Below are positions 31,536 through 42,875 of a stretch of 64,000 nucleotides of DNA, piece by piece (position 1 is the first letter of the stretch; every line of letters starts with the position of its first letter). The stretch lies in contig CP053166.1 of NCBI GenBank assembly GCA_014607495.2, positions 9,442,455 through 9,506,454 of the forward strand. The letters run 5' to 3'. A program made the translations under genes and the position numbers. Origin of the DNA: Carposina sasakii (lineage: Eukaryota > Arthropoda > Insecta > Lepidoptera > Carposinidae). The notes under the pieces are model-generated. The model saw nothing but the letters and a program-made list of their open reading frames with translations. It was not told the DNA's origin and searched no databases.

Positions 31536-32978
31536 TTAAAAAAAACTAGGTCACTAGTTCACGACTAAAACTTGACTCATGTATCTACTATTAGTAAACA
31601 AACCAGTTTTTTTTTTGCATCAAATGTCAAACTTATAGGGCACGGTTGATTTTATAAGTACCTACCTATGATGCGGCGCGTCTTAATTGGAGTGTCAAAA
31701 CGCCTTAACTTATGACAAGGCCATCTTCGATTATGCCACAGCATCGAACTAAGTTCATAGGGTTTATTTTATGCAATATTATGACTACTACATTAAGCTT
31801 CGGCAAAATCCGCGAAATAAAACAAAAACTTTTGGTAAATTTCGCGAATAGAAAAATAGCTTCACGAAAAAATATCGCCATGCTCATAATGAATACTTAT
31901 ATATAGAATATAGTTATTATTAACAAACTAATTAACTTTCCCCAGTGTAATTACATTTTAAACCTAAAATAAATGAAATCAACATTGATTTTGTCAAAGT
32001 CATGGTATCACGCGAAGTTGACACACTGTTTGTTTCTATCGTATATAAATATATACTGTGTACTCGTTAGGTAATTTGAACGTTGCTCAGTCGACATACG
32101 ACAGATTCTCGTTAGGTGATAAATTAATCTTGTGTCATTGTGCTCGTAATGACATGTCGGCAACACCTTTGATGTCATGATATTGACATGTTCGATATAA
32201 AACGATGTAAAAAGCGTGAGATTTACTTGAGAGTGATTTAGTTGAATGATAAAGTTCAGGCCAAGGTTTGATAAATATTTGTTTTTTTATGCTGGATTTG
32301 TTTTAAGGCTTTGATTCTCTCCCACGGTCAATAAAGTATATCTAAATTTATTCTCGAATAAATATATGTCCATAACACGAAAAGAGCTAAAACGTATATA
32401 ATTTTACATTGAGTGGACAGAGAAAATAATACCTAGCCGAAATTAGCTGAGGAATACTATGTAATATGAAGTGGCCAACTTTCTTTAACAAATGGTTTAT
32501 GAAAAAAAATACCTTTATTAGAAGAATAAAGCGTTTAACCAAACACCCAAACTCTTTAGTCCAAAATCAGATATTTTCCTATATTAGTCGTAAGTCTATG
32601 ACCTTCGTCGCTGAAAATAACTTAACTATGTATAACAATATTGTTAAATATTGAACATTGCAGAACGCAAGTTAATTATTGTTACCAAAACAAACATTTT
32701 CACAAAACATGGTTCATAAGTAAGAAACCCTTAATACAAATATTGAAGTTCGATCGAAAGGCGAAGTTTTCTATACAAATAACAACATTTACTTTAGTAA
32801 AATTAACAAAAGGTTATCACAATATTGGATATTTTCGTTAGATTTTGAATTGATATTCTATGTTTCGTCCCTTTAGAGATGTTTATTCAATTTGGATTTT
32901 GATTGAAATAGAGTAATGTTAATACAATCGTAAAAAAGAGTACCTAGCATTTTTGTTTTTAATTATTTCGTCACATTT
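31536..32978. other. Unassigned stretch
   Basis: Several 60-66 codon ORFs on both strands, none with motifs. 32000-32200 is moderately GC-richer and unique in the window. Confidence 0.35.
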
Positions 32979-33081
32979 AGGGCAGATTTTTCTAATGGTT
33001 TTTCTATCTGTAGCGTTTATCTGAAAGATACAAGTTACGGCCTTGACTTAGGCTATCTAAAGATTAGATAAATCGGCCCTA
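32979..33081. mobile_element. MITE-8 copy, 103 bp, both ends
   Basis: Left AGGGCAGATTTTTCTAATGG, right AGATTAGATAAATCGGCCCT: inverted repeats of about 18 bp. No coding content. Confidence 0.6.
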
Positions 33082-33461
33082 GTATTTTAGTAACATCTAA
33101 TATTTTAATTATAACCGTTATTTTCTTACCTTTCTCTATTCTATTCTATTCTTTATTGTACACAGACATTTTATATGGAAAAACATTTTACATTGACAAT
33201 GTACAAAGGCGTGCTTATCCCTATAAGAGATTTCTTCCAGCAAACCACTTGTGATAGCGAAAGTTGGGTGAAAAAGGTATTTCTCCTTATCAATCCTTCG
33301 ATTATCCCCTTTCCGCGGTCTATTGCAGAACTCTTATCTAAGAGTAAAATAACCTATTACCATTCTGATGTCCGAGCTCTGAGGAACTGTTAGCTTTCAT
33401 CAAAATCCGCTCTGTAAGTTTTTCCGTGAAAGAGAACTACTAACATCTCCCAAATCTTCTA
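33082..33461. other. Unassigned stretch
   Basis: Contains a TTCTATTCTATTC run near 33140 and a 72-codon ORF without recognisable motif. Confidence 0.3.
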
Positions 33462-33676
33462 TCTATACATAAAAAAAAATTAAATTATAACGGATCGATG
33501 CTTGCGCTCGCTAATTTCAAACGGCTGGACCGATTTCGATGCAGTTTTCAGGAATATATTGTGACAGGTCCCACTTAAGAAATAGGCTACTTTTTATCCC
33601 GGGAAAATGTTTTTATCCCTGATAATTTGTTTTTTTTTCTGCAATCCACATGGACGGAGTCGCGGGCGTCCACTAC
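33462..33676 (+). mobile_element. Non-autonomous Helitron, end mutated
   Basis: A|TCTATACATAAAAAAAAATT at the left; the right end GTCGCGGGCGTCCACTAC|T has CTAG changed to CTAC. Interior matches 29316. Confidence 0.75.
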
Positions 33677-34216
33677 TTAATACTACTACTACTACTAATT
33701 TGTGAGCTGTTTATTCCTAATCGTTTATTTCAAAATAATCCATATAAATATTTATGCTTATACAGACCCCATATACAGGACACAGTTTTATTGCTAACCG
33801 TTTCTAAAAACTAGTTATCTCTGCCCGTTCCTTATAGTTTATCGATCGTTTCGCAAAACTACACAAACTAGCATGTCGCTGGTCTCGGTAAATATTGACA
33901 GATGACCCGATGGAACAACCCTAAACGTCGTATCAGTCACCAAGTCCCCTGATATAAGCGGTGGTGTCTTTCTAACTCAGTGGCATCTCGTTCACCTTAT
34001 TTAGTTCGGTCGAAATCCGCGGGACTCAGTTATTGGAATAGGCATTAACCTTTTTTCGTTTACTTTTATTATATGTGTGCACTCGTTGGGTTCTGTTAAA
34101 TTGGTACAGACTGGAACGAAATTGGCAGCTACTGACAGGGTAGATGGCTTTCTAAGAAGGTATTTTTTTTAAATTTAATTCATAATAATACATGTTTATA
34201 CATACATACATACATA
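33677..34216. other. Unassigned stretch ending in ACAT microsatellite
   Basis: 33890-34030 is GC-richer without ORF. (ACAT)n at 34199-34216 leads straight into MITE-1. Confidence 0.35.
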
Positions 34217-34584
34217 CAGGGTGATTTTTGGTCGTCAACGTTCCCGAAAACTACGGAATCTCATCATCACGATCATTTTTCTCCATGGAAGCATACCTGG
34301 GAATTGTCTGGTTTCCGAAATATTAGGGTCCAAAGTTAAGTAAATTGACTGCGTTTTTCTGCATAAATGCACATAGACGCGCGTAGCGGGATTTTTTAAC
34401 GATTATTAATTAATATCTGTCTATAAAAAAACTAACATAAACACTAGACACTATAAATTTCGCACGATCAAGGAATTTAAAAAATTTAAAAAAAAAAATC
34501 ACAGCATTTTTTTGGTATAAACTTACTTTATTTGATGTATAGAGTGCGTACCCTTCGTTAAAGGTGGCCACAAAAAAACACTTA
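34217..34584 (+). mobile_element. MITE-1 copy, right end lost
   Basis: Starts CAGGGTGATTTTTGGTCGTC next to an ACAT run. The interior is intact, but the terminal CACCCTG is replaced where the repeat at 34585 begins. Confidence 0.75.
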
Positions 34585-34710
34585 TAATCAGGCCTTTATC
34601 CCTTACGGGGTAGGCAGAGCACCAAGGGCCGATAAAACCACATGGTGTCACTTCTGACCAGTTTTGAAGGTATAGTTGAGAGGTACATGTTTATAATTGT
34701 TAGGTAAGAG
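34585..34710 (-). mobile_element. LINE/SINE tail family E
   Basis: Reverse complement of 52600-52803: CCCTTACGGGGTAGGCAGAG, CACATGGTGTCACTTCTGAC and TATAGTTGAGAGGTACATGT. Retroelement 3' end inferred from the (TATG)n tail of the other copy. Confidence 0.55.
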
Positions 34711-34771
34711 GAACCTAAAAATGGTTAGTGTGCATATATTTAGTATAAAATTTAGAATATGCATATTACCA

Positions 34772-34826
34772 AATAAGCGGTGGTAGGCACACCCCTTATT
34801 ATGTGATATTATAGTCCAACAGCAGT
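34772..34826 (-). repeat. Family D fragment
   Basis: AGCGGTGGTAGGCACACCCC matches GGCGGTAGGCCCACCCCTTA at 53938 and, inverted, the pieces at 523 and 51020. Origin unknown. Confidence 0.4.
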
Positions 34827-34910
34827 AAAGTGGGAGATTTCTTACAAATTAGCTAATGCGGTCAACTTTTATATAACAACAACCGGATAACATACATACA
34901 TAAATACATA

Positions 34911-35295
34911 CAGGGTGTGGGTGACAGCCAGGCAAATACTGAAATGCTGAACAAGTACCATTGTGTTGGGTTATGCGATAGTGTTATTACTCGCAGGAAA
35001 TGTATTTTTGATTTGATTATCAGTAATCTTTGCTCTCAACGCCAATTATTGTATCGGGCGATCCTGTGACTAATTAAATGGGCTTATTGGTTATTGTGTG
35101 ATACATTGCTGTTTTTAGATCACTTGTGACTCTTCATTAGGGTTGATCAGTTATTTAAACTTTTTTGAGGGAAAATATGAAAAAAATGTCGGAAAGTTTT
35201 GGAATTTTCCTGAGAAAATTTTCAATGTTTTCCGCCCCAGAATCATGGTCTGAAGTCATGGTATCAATATTTGCCTGGCTGGCACAAATACCTTG
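34911..35295 (+). mobile_element. MITE-2 copy
   Basis: Starts CAGGGTGTGGGTGACAGCCA and ends with TTTGCCTGGCTGGCACAAAT then ACCTTG, a decayed inverted end. Copies at 4979-5371 and (inverted) 39611-40091. A 60-codon ORF inside is not supported. Confidence 0.7.
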
Positions 35296-35296
35296 T

Positions 35297-35465
35297 ATAC
35301 ACACGGCTGTGTTGCCCTACTCAGAACTACAGTATCACGAAGGATAATTATACTACAGCTACGTTTATCAAAGTGGGGCCTAAAATCCTGAAAACACGCC
35401 CGGCAGGAGATGCAGCTGATGTACCTATTCTAGTGAATTCCCGAATCAGCACAGTATAAGTAGTA
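35297..35465 (+). mobile_element. Family A copy, middle decayed
   Basis: ACACACGGCTGTGTTGCCCT, CAGTATCACGAAGGATAATT, GCAGGAGATGCAGCTGATGT and CAGCACAGTATAAGTAGTAG. It directly follows MITE-2. Confidence 0.5.
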
Positions 35466-36659
35466 GGTACCTAGATATTATAGTATATCCTTAAACTATA
35501 GTATGCAACCAGCCTACCTCCACACCGGTAAACGCCAAAGCGGCTTACCTTTTCATAACGACGAGATAACAAATGGCGTAAAGTAGATTTAACCAGTTAA
35601 AGTTTAAACACCATAACTTGTTTCATTATACGTTTTAACTCGGAGGAAATTATTTGAAATGAGCGAGTATAGCCTTAGATTTGCATAATCCTCACATGGG
35701 TAGGGTAGGGTCGACTTGGCTAGGTATTTGTTGCGACTAAAATAAATTATGGGACGGTCTGTGGCCGAAAAAAATTACTAGGCCTAGTGCGAGTTTTGAA
35801 TTAGAACGCGTTCGATTAACGTTAGATATTTAATAAATTACGTAGTATTTATTTTCTTACTTTATTACATCGTATTATCATACCGTAATGTACGATAAAG
35901 TGAACGATTTCCAATTGCATATTCATACACATAATGCTGGGATACAAAGATGTTATGGAAACATCCATCAGTTTTTAGGCAAATAAGTCAAATAGTATTT
36001 CATTTAAGTACCAATACATAAACGTGGGTAATTAGTCTATGCCTCACATTATTTTTTTTTTTTTTTCAATTAAGTAGTGTAGGTAAATCTTGCGTTGGCA
36101 ATATATTTTTTTCGGAGTTATTTTCATTCATTATTATCATTATTTCGTGGTTTAAAAGAATTAAGAAGATTCCTATTTTTATATTTAAAACCGGAAAAAA
36201 TAACAAATTAAGTAGAATAGGCTCTAAGATTAAACCCACGCCTGAAATATAAAAGGCGTATCAAATCCGTAAAAATGAGTTATTAAAATAATAGAATGTT
36301 TACAAAAATATAGTATATTAATTAATGAAGGAAGGTTAGAAAATCAGTAAATGAATTCATATTTAAATTGAGTTTAATATATCTCAAGTAATTGAGAGTG
36401 TATCTGTCAGGTATATAATCTATAAATTATTAAATAAAAAAGTTTCAAATATTACATTTTTGTTAATACCTTTAGGTATAACTTTTTAAAACTTTCGTTC
36501 ACATAAACAAGACAATAGCTCTATTGAGGGGTCGCCCACCACCGGGCCCTACACCCTCCGCTGACCCTCGGATCTGCCGACTCATGATCACGTACACAAG
36601 ACACTACAGTCGCAACGAGAAGCCAGATCCAGAACCTAGCATGCAACCATAAATACATA
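35466..36659. other. Unassigned; holds a hairpin-unit fragment
   Basis: 36531-36567 (GTCGCCCACCACCGGGCCCT, ACACCCTCCGCTGACCC) is one arm and loop of the hairpin at 10434-10532. A 16-T run lies at 36050. Otherwise AT-rich with no ORF. Confidence 0.45.
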
Positions 36660-37018
36660 GCTCCTAATCCGAAAACCAATTAAAATTTTTAATCGACATA
36701 TGTTTCGCCAACACCCGTGGCATCATCATGATTAGTTTTCCATGTTAGTTCTATCTACCGAACCAAATAACTAACAACTAAAACAAATGTATTGCAAATC
36801 ATTTTTATACCCTCAATCAAAATAAAAAATAAAAAATGTTAATACCTACATATTAGTTCTGTAATATAAAATTATTATAGATAACTAAATATTAAAATAT
36901 ATATATTAGTTATTAATTGTTAAATTAGTTGTAGAAAAATAAATTTTTAATAATATTAAATATATATAATAGAGACCTTATCAAGGCTGCACGACAAAGT
37001 CATTACCTTTGTCCGATC
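36660..37018 (-). mobile_element. Probable Penelope-like element 3' region
   Basis: Downstream (on minus) of the GIY-YIG remnant. It contains, on plus, TAATCGACATATGTTTCGCC and CACCCGTGGCATCATCATGA, i.e. a GGCGAAAC...GTCGATTA motif on minus that I associate with untranslated ends of such elements (inference). Then very AT-rich to 37018. Confidence 0.4.
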
Positions 37019-37763
37019 CTATTGACTTTGACATTGACAGATTGTAGCCAAAACGGGGCTCGTGTTTACAAAATCTATTTGATTATTTACCAAATTAATG
37101 CCTGAAAATTTTGCTTTCATAATTTCTAGTTTTTCTAAAATATACAGACGTATGCCTTTATCTGCAACATGTAGAACCTTTAACTCATTATTATCTGCCA
37201 GGGAGTGGCCCGCATGGAGTAAATGTTCAGCAAATTTGGATATATTAGGATTACCATTTCTGAAAGCTGATATATATTCCTTGTATCGAACATTAAAACT
37301 GCGACCAGTTTGTAACAAGCATCACATTCATCACACTTCAACTGGTATACACCTGATTTCTTTTTAAGTTCCCACTTTTGTTTTGTGTTAATTATCTTTT
37401 GTAATTAATTATAAGTCCTAAACGCCACAAATATGTCTTTTGTTTTTTTTTAATAATTTAGATAATTTTTCCGAAAAACCTCCATAATAATGTCAAACTA
37501 CCAGTGTATGGTTTTTGAATCTGATCAACTTTAGGGTATAATATTTGTTTAACCAAAATGTTTTTCTTTTTATTGACCAGATTATAAATTAATTGAGGAC
37601 TGTACCCGTTAGATCTGGCAATTTGAACAATGGTATTAAGTTCTTTATTATAATTGTAGTTGTTAAGCGGTAAAGTTACCAGTCGATATATCATAGACTT
37701 ATAAGCCGCTAATTTATGTTGCCATGGGTGGACATAAACTTGTAAAAAAAACTCAAAAAATGC
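37019..37763 (-). pseudogene. Penelope-like retroelement remnant: RT end plus GIY-YIG endonuclease
   Basis: Read on minus from about 37763: VYVHPWQHKLAAYKSM (37739 down), IYRLVTLPLNNYNYNKELNT and VQIARSNGYSPQLIYNLVNK (37694-37458) fit the C-terminal RT region of Penelope-like elements. After a frame change, YGGFSEKLSKLLKKN, then SGVYQLKCDEC (the GIY-like half). Then QTGRSFNVRYKEYISAF, SKFAEHLLHAGHS and IRLYILEKLEI to a TAG at 37019. The element class has RT and a GIY-YIG nuclease in one protein. The YIG half appears deleted with a frameshift near 37318, and at least two frameshifts break the frame, so it is inactive. Confidence 0.85.
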
Positions 37764-38030
37764 GCTAATTGTAACGTAACTGTCTTAAAAAGAGTATGAG
37801 TTATTTAATACCACCATAGCCTGTCCATATATGATGTTTTGTCGATAGGCTTATGGATTAAAAGTTCGTTTTTAATTAATGGTTACAATTTCGTTTGACG
37901 GTACAGATGTGTTAAATAAACTTGCGATTATAATCCTTTTTAGTACTTACCTAACCGATCCGACATTTAAAATATAATCACATTTCGCTCGGAATTTAAA
38001 AAGTTTTGTTAAGCGATTTTAAAAGATCGA

Positions 38031-38250
38031 GGGCCGTTTTACCAATGGTCAGATAGCTCATCTGAACGATAAAATATTGTCTTACTCTACAATATAATTA
38101 TTATAGAGACAGCATCAATAGCTCATCTGATCTAACAATTTATAAAATAGGGTGTTTTTTTTGTCTTACTCATTAAATAAAGTAAGTTTATGCCAAAAAA
38201 AACAATATAATTATTATAGAGACAGCATCAACTTCACCCTTCAATTTTTA
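38031..38250 (+). mobile_element. MITE-8-like piece with an internal MITE-1 relic
   Basis: GGGCCGTTTTACCAATGGTC opens like MITE-8. ATTATAGAGACAGCATCAA occurs twice (38099 and 38212), on either side of a 50-bp MITE-1 scrap (TAGGGTGTTTTTTTTGTCTT, AAGTAAGTTTATGCCAAAAA, 38147-38200). Suggests a duplication or insertion followed by internal deletion. Confidence 0.4.
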
Positions 38251-39610
38251 GTAAAACATCTGATCTAATCAATTTAGGTACTTATAATATAACAATTTTA
38301 TCATGTACCATGTATTATTAATCCCACCAAAAACATTCTGTAAAAAACTAGCCAAGTTTCGATGGAGCTGCTTGTTTATCTCTAAAAAGTAATGAAATCT
38401 AGTCGTGCCAAGTCTAAGGTTCCTTACTGCGATTTCTTTATTATTATAGTTAATGTTGTGTGACTTGGCCGTTGAATTTTACTACCAATTGTTTAGGCTT
38501 TGTTTGCTCTCTTCCTTTTGGAGCGTCAAATCGACCACCGATCTAACATTAAATAGACGTAGGCTAGATTAAATTAGAAGATGTGTCCCACTACGCTGGA
38601 TTTTTGCAATGACAGTCGATTTTTTAATGTACCAATAGTAGAAGGGGGCATTACCATATCTCTAATACAGCTGAGACCAGCTGAGGGTTCTTCATCAGAT
38701 ACTTCAGACCTTCGATTTTTGACATCAAATGTAGCAGCCCACCAAGTTGAATATTTTTTGTAAAGGCGGTATGTCGACCTCTAATAGTTTGGTTGGGCTC
38801 TTGTGTTTTCTAATCAGGGTCACCAGGTACTCCAGATCTTCGATTATCCTAGTTTTTATAGTTTTTCCTTTATATGGCCATTAAACCCTAACTCTGTACC
38901 AAATTTCAGCTCTCTGAGTTTATGGGAAGTACTAGTTCTATTCTGATGATCATGAGTGAGTGAGTGAGTGTCTGTCATAATAAATGTGAAACTTTGCTTT
39001 CGCTTGACTTCGGAACTAAATGACCTACAGACTTGAAATTTTGGATTTTAAATATGTGATTATAGCTTACTGCATGACGAAAATTTCTGCGTTCTGGTCT
39101 TATCCAGAGGTTCTAAAATAGGGGCCTGAAAATGCGGCGAAAAGTATCCAGTAAAGGATGGTACGGTAGTGTTTGCTTCGCGCTCGACTTGGCGGGGCAA
39201 TTAAGCAAATTAAATTATCTTTTTTTTTTCAATTTAACCTGTGAACAGTGTTAATGTTTTATAATTTTTTCCTTATACAGTGGTGTTAAGGTTGACACAC
39301 TTGAATTGCTTTGTCATCAAGCATGAGGAAGTAGATAATGGCGCCAGTGTACTTGTCACTTTAATACTGAATCGTTCACGTAATTTAGTTACACGAGCAT
39401 CCGTGGGACTTCCTAGTGAGTAGAGTATAGACGGTCCATTTATCATAGTTAATTAGATAAATGTGATAAATAGTTAAAAATTAATCTTTACACGATGAAT
39501 TTCCGCATGTCCTGATTTTTTATTTAGTGTCATAACATGGTTAATTCGATTCCTCTACATACTGATGCCATGAACTTTCTTCTGATGTATACCCTTCTGA
39601 TATACATATA
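38251..39610. other. Unassigned, moderately repetitive
   Basis: Two related phrases near 38690-38725 and 38810-38855 (CAGATACTTCAGACCTTCGATT / CAGGTACTCCAGATCTTCGATT), a (TGAG)n run at 38956-38970, and a GC-richer block at 38990-39200. A 60-codon ORF at 38581 is not convincing. Probably an undescribed dispersed repeat, but no second copy is in the window. Confidence 0.35.
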
Positions 39611-40091
39611 TAGGGTGTTTGTGACAGCCAGGCAAATATTGATATGGTGACTTCAGACCATGATTCTGAGGCGAAAACCACAGAAAATTTTCGCAAGGAA
39701 AATTACAAAATTTTCCGACATTTTTTTCATATTTTTAGGAAAAGATAGTTTAGTTCGTCTAATTAGACCTTAGATAATGACTTAAAAATACATTTTTAAC
39801 CAAACGATGATTTACAAAAAAAAGTTGCCCTCAAAAATGTTCAAATAACTAATTAACCCCAAAGGAGAGTCACAAGTGATCAACAAAACAGCAATGTATC
39901 ACACAATATAAACCAATAAGCCAATTTAACTAGTCACAGGATCACCCTATATATACAATTGGCGCGAAAAGCAAACATTGCGGGTAATCAAGCTAAAAAA
40001 ACATTTCCTGCAAGTAATAACACTGTCATATAACTCAAAACAGTGGTACTTGTTCAGTATTTCAGTATTTGCCTGGCTGTCACACACCCTG
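39611..40091 (-). mobile_element. MITE-2 copy with both ends, 481 bp
   Basis: TAGGGTGTTTGTGACAGCCA at the left, TTTGCCTGGCTGTCACACAC then CCTG at the right: inverted ends of about 28 bp, with TA flanks. The fullest MITE-2 in the window, reversed relative to 34911. Confidence 0.75.
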
Positions 40092-40129
40092 TATAAGGAA
40101 GTAAGATAAGATATACATACAAGTAGACC

Positions 40130-40393
40130 CCCGTGATGTTAGGCGAAAAGATATGTAAATAACCCACTATAGAGAACCTATTTCCAAAATTTGAGACTCG
40201 AAATCACATGTTTATTTTTCAAGATTGTATGAACATTCCAAAGTTGTTTAAGAATTTTCCATACTATCTGGAAAAATAAACATGGGATTTCGAGTCTGAA
40301 ATTTTGTGGATAGGGTCCTTTTAGTGGGCTATTCGCTTAACATAGCTTTTCGCTTAACACGCTTAAAACGCTAACCCTTTTTGTTACACCCTG
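40130..40393. mobile_element. MITE-3 copy, left end degraded
   Basis: Arms share ACTATAGAGAACCTATTTCC / GGATAGGGTCCTTTTAGTGG and GAAATCACATGTTTATTTTT / AAAATAAACATGGGATTTCG. The right end is TTTTTGTTACACCCTG|TA; the left end lacks CAGGGTGTAACAAA. Compare 56581-56840. Confidence 0.7.
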
Positions 40394-40524
40394 TATACTT
40401 ATACACACGGCTTTGTGACAGGATATTAAAGGGAATCAAACTACACTTTACATCTGTACCCAATTAGTATATCGGGGACAGATGTAAATTATCCTGTGAC
40501 AAGTTGCCAACTTATCGCCTAGGG

Positions 40525-40927
40525 CAGGGATGGCGAACCTTTAGTGATATACGTGCCATTTTTCATGAGACAAATACTTATTATATCTATGACGTGCCAT
40601 CAAATAATTTAGGCATATTGATATTATTGAACAAAAATAAAACTAGATATTAAGTATACAATTATCGGTATGTAATGTTACTACATATTTTAACATATAA
40701 AAAATTGTGTAATTTCTGCTGTTTCAAATTAGACGCTAAGTATTTTATGTCAGGCTCTTACTTTGTTACTTTCAGCAGAATACAAGCTGCTGAACTAGAG
40801 TCATCTGACAAACAGTTTCGATGCAATTTTTTTTATATTATTCATTCTCACCTGTATCATTCGGCGTGCCTGAACTATTTTGTTGCGTGCCAGGGATGGC
40901 ACGCGTGCCATTGGTTCGCCATCCCTG
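40525..40927. mobile_element. hAT-type non-autonomous element, 403 bp, 8-bp duplication
   Basis: Starts CAGGGATGGCGAACCTTTAG and ends CATTGGTTCGCCATCCCTG. It is flanked on each side by an identical GCCTAGGG (40517-40524 and 40928-40935). An 8-bp duplication with CAGGGATGGCGAACC ends is diagnostic of hAT. The interior repeats ACGTGCCA motifs near both ends; the 124-codon ORF across the right end is not a transposase. Confidence 0.9.
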
Positions 40928-40993
40928 GCCTAGGGTATGCCGTACCTAGTTCTTTAATAGACTGTTATTATGCACGCAATATATCTTCAATAT

Positions 40994-41116
40994 CACCAAC
41001 CCGCCTGCCCAGCGTGGTGAATATGGGCAAAACCTACCTGTGGCAGTAGCCTTGTGGCGTGCCCTGGAGCAGGCCTACGTCCAGCAGTGGACTGCAATAG
41101 GCTGAAGATGAAGATG
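40994..41116 (+). mobile_element. 5'-truncated LINE tail with 13-bp target duplication
   Basis: Last codons read EQAYVQQWTAIG and stop at 41103, then a GAAGATGAAGATGAT tail. Flanked by ATATCTTCAATAT at 40981-40993 and 41117-41129. Same family as 58402-58661 (minus). A clean LINE insertion of about 120 bp. Confidence 0.85.
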
Positions 41117-41180
41117 ATATCTTCAATATATCTTTACTAGAATCAGCTGCATCTCCAGCTGATTCTAGTGAAGAATCTGT

Positions 41181-41615
41181 ATACGGCCTAAAAGTACCAA
41201 AACGGTATTTGATAAAAATTTGCACTTATCATAGCTTAGGTATGCGTCAGTGAGACACATCGCACCTTGAAAACCGTACTGTCACTAAATGAAAAACCTG
41301 TTTTTTTGGGAATCAGCGTTTAAAGTGTTTTTTATATGTTTAGTGCTAGAATTGTTTTTTAATCTGCAAATCATAAAGGTTTCTTGTTTGTCACAGCTTC
41401 TTTGTTTATTTTACTCTTAGATGTCAGTTAAATTTTTGTTAAGTTTTAAGGTATCTGGAACTAATTTACATGTTTTTACGCCAGGCACGAGGGATTTTTT
41501 AATAACCAGTATATGTGAAATCATAATCACTTAAGGTTTATTTTCATACCGCTTCAAAATATTTTATCAAAACGATTTCATACAAAAGTATGTCAAAACA
41601 TGTACATGAGCTATA
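41181..41615. other. Unassigned stretch
   Basis: No ORF or partner recognised. Confidence 0.3.
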
Positions 41616-41977
41616 CAGGTTGTTTTTTTTGTTGCCACCATTAACGAAGGGTACGTACTCTATACATAAAAATAAAGTAAGTTTATGCCAAAAATTATGC
41701 TGGGAAATGATGTAAATTTTTTGGAAAAAAAAATTCTTTACTTGATCGGGCGAAATGTATAGTATCCAGTGTTTATGTTAGTTTTTTCATATAGATATTA
41801 ATTAATTCTCGTGAAAAAATCTTCCTACACGCGTCAATGTGCATTTATGTAGAAAAACGCAGTCTATTTACTCAACTTTGGACCCTAATATTTTGGAAAC
41901 CAGACACTTCCCAAGTATGCTTCCATGGAGAAAAATGATCGTGATGATCGGAACGTTGACGATCAAAAATCATCCTG
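41616..41977 (-). mobile_element. MITE-1 copy
   Basis: Left CAGGTTGTTTTTTTTGTTGC, right GATCAAAAATCATCCTG, TA flanks. It is missing about 15 bp near GATGAGGAGATTCC. Reverse orientation relative to 25373. Confidence 0.75.
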
Positions 41978-41985
41978 TATATAGT

Positions 41986-42016
41986 TTACGTGGACGAAGC
42001 CACAGGCGTCTACTAG
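41986..42016 (+). mobile_element. Helitron 3' terminus fragment
   Basis: ACGTGGACGAAGCCACAGGC, then GTCTACTAG followed by T. Only the tail; it sits next to MITE-1. Confidence 0.45.
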
Positions 42017-42875
42017 TTTACTAAATGGTAACCTATTCAATGTATTAATTATACGAACACAAAGGCTTATCATAAGCCTGTCAATCAGATTATTATCGTT
42101 GATTGATATATGTTATAATTAAGACAGCGTGACATCGTAGGTCATGTTAGGTATAATAAATTGAAATATAGGCTATCTGTTGATACAATATAATACTAAA
42201 AGACGTCTTGGAGTTTATACACATGTATCCACTATTATAATACCACTATTATAATACTGATATATATATATATATATATAAGCTAGCTTTTTAACCGCCA
42301 AGTTTCATGATAATCCGTTTAGTTGTTTTTGTGTGGAAGAGTAACATATATCTTAACATATTCTTATAATCTTTCACATAAGTATATAATATTAGTGTGG
42401 TGAGTACAATTTAGTTAGAAGATAGTACTTATAATATAAGTACTTATATAGGTATAATTAATAATAAAAATATTATTTCCGAGGTATTCTGTTTTCAGAC
42501 GAAGCCGCGAGCGATCACTATTATAATAATATAAATAAAATATACATAATTACGTAAGTATATTAATTAATATATCATCATAAACTTAGCCTAGTTTCAA
42601 AGGAGACGACTGTTTATTATAAAAACGGTGATAAAAACATAAAACTAATTTTAAAGAACTAATTAACGTGTTTATCAAAATATTATTATTATAAGTCAGC
42701 AGGTGCGTCGCGACCTCTATTTTATTTAATTTATATGTTATTTTTGATAATTTAGTTCAGCATTTGATTTAATAACGTTTTTATAATGTGATGTTATAAT
42801 TCCGGGTCAAATATCAAAACTTTGTAATATATCATCCATGGGTGAAACAGTAAATATTATGTAGGTATGTTTGTT
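42017..42875. other. AT-rich stretch with TA microsatellite and Helitron-like debris
   Basis: (TA)n at 42258-42281. 42285-42355 (AAGTTTCATGATAATCCGTT, GGAAGAGTAACATATAT) and GACGAAGCCGCGAGCGATCA at 42499 look like a worn Helitron of another subfamily. No ORF. Confidence 0.4.

Larger units (their letters stand above)
40396..41180 (+). mobile_element. Family A copy holding two insertions
   Basis: Pieces at 40396-40524 (ACACACGGCTTTGTGACAGG, ACAAGTTGCCAACTTATCGC), 40936-40980 and 41130-41180 (AGCTGATTCTAGTGAAG) are consistent with one copy interrupted by a hAT element and a LINE tail. The last part, AGAATCAGCTGCATCTCCAG, is a local palindrome. Confidence 0.55.

Noticed and set aside
40675..41049. 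124-codon ORF as a transposase or host gene
   Set aside because: It crosses the hAT right end, the duplication and a LINE tail; no transposase motifs.
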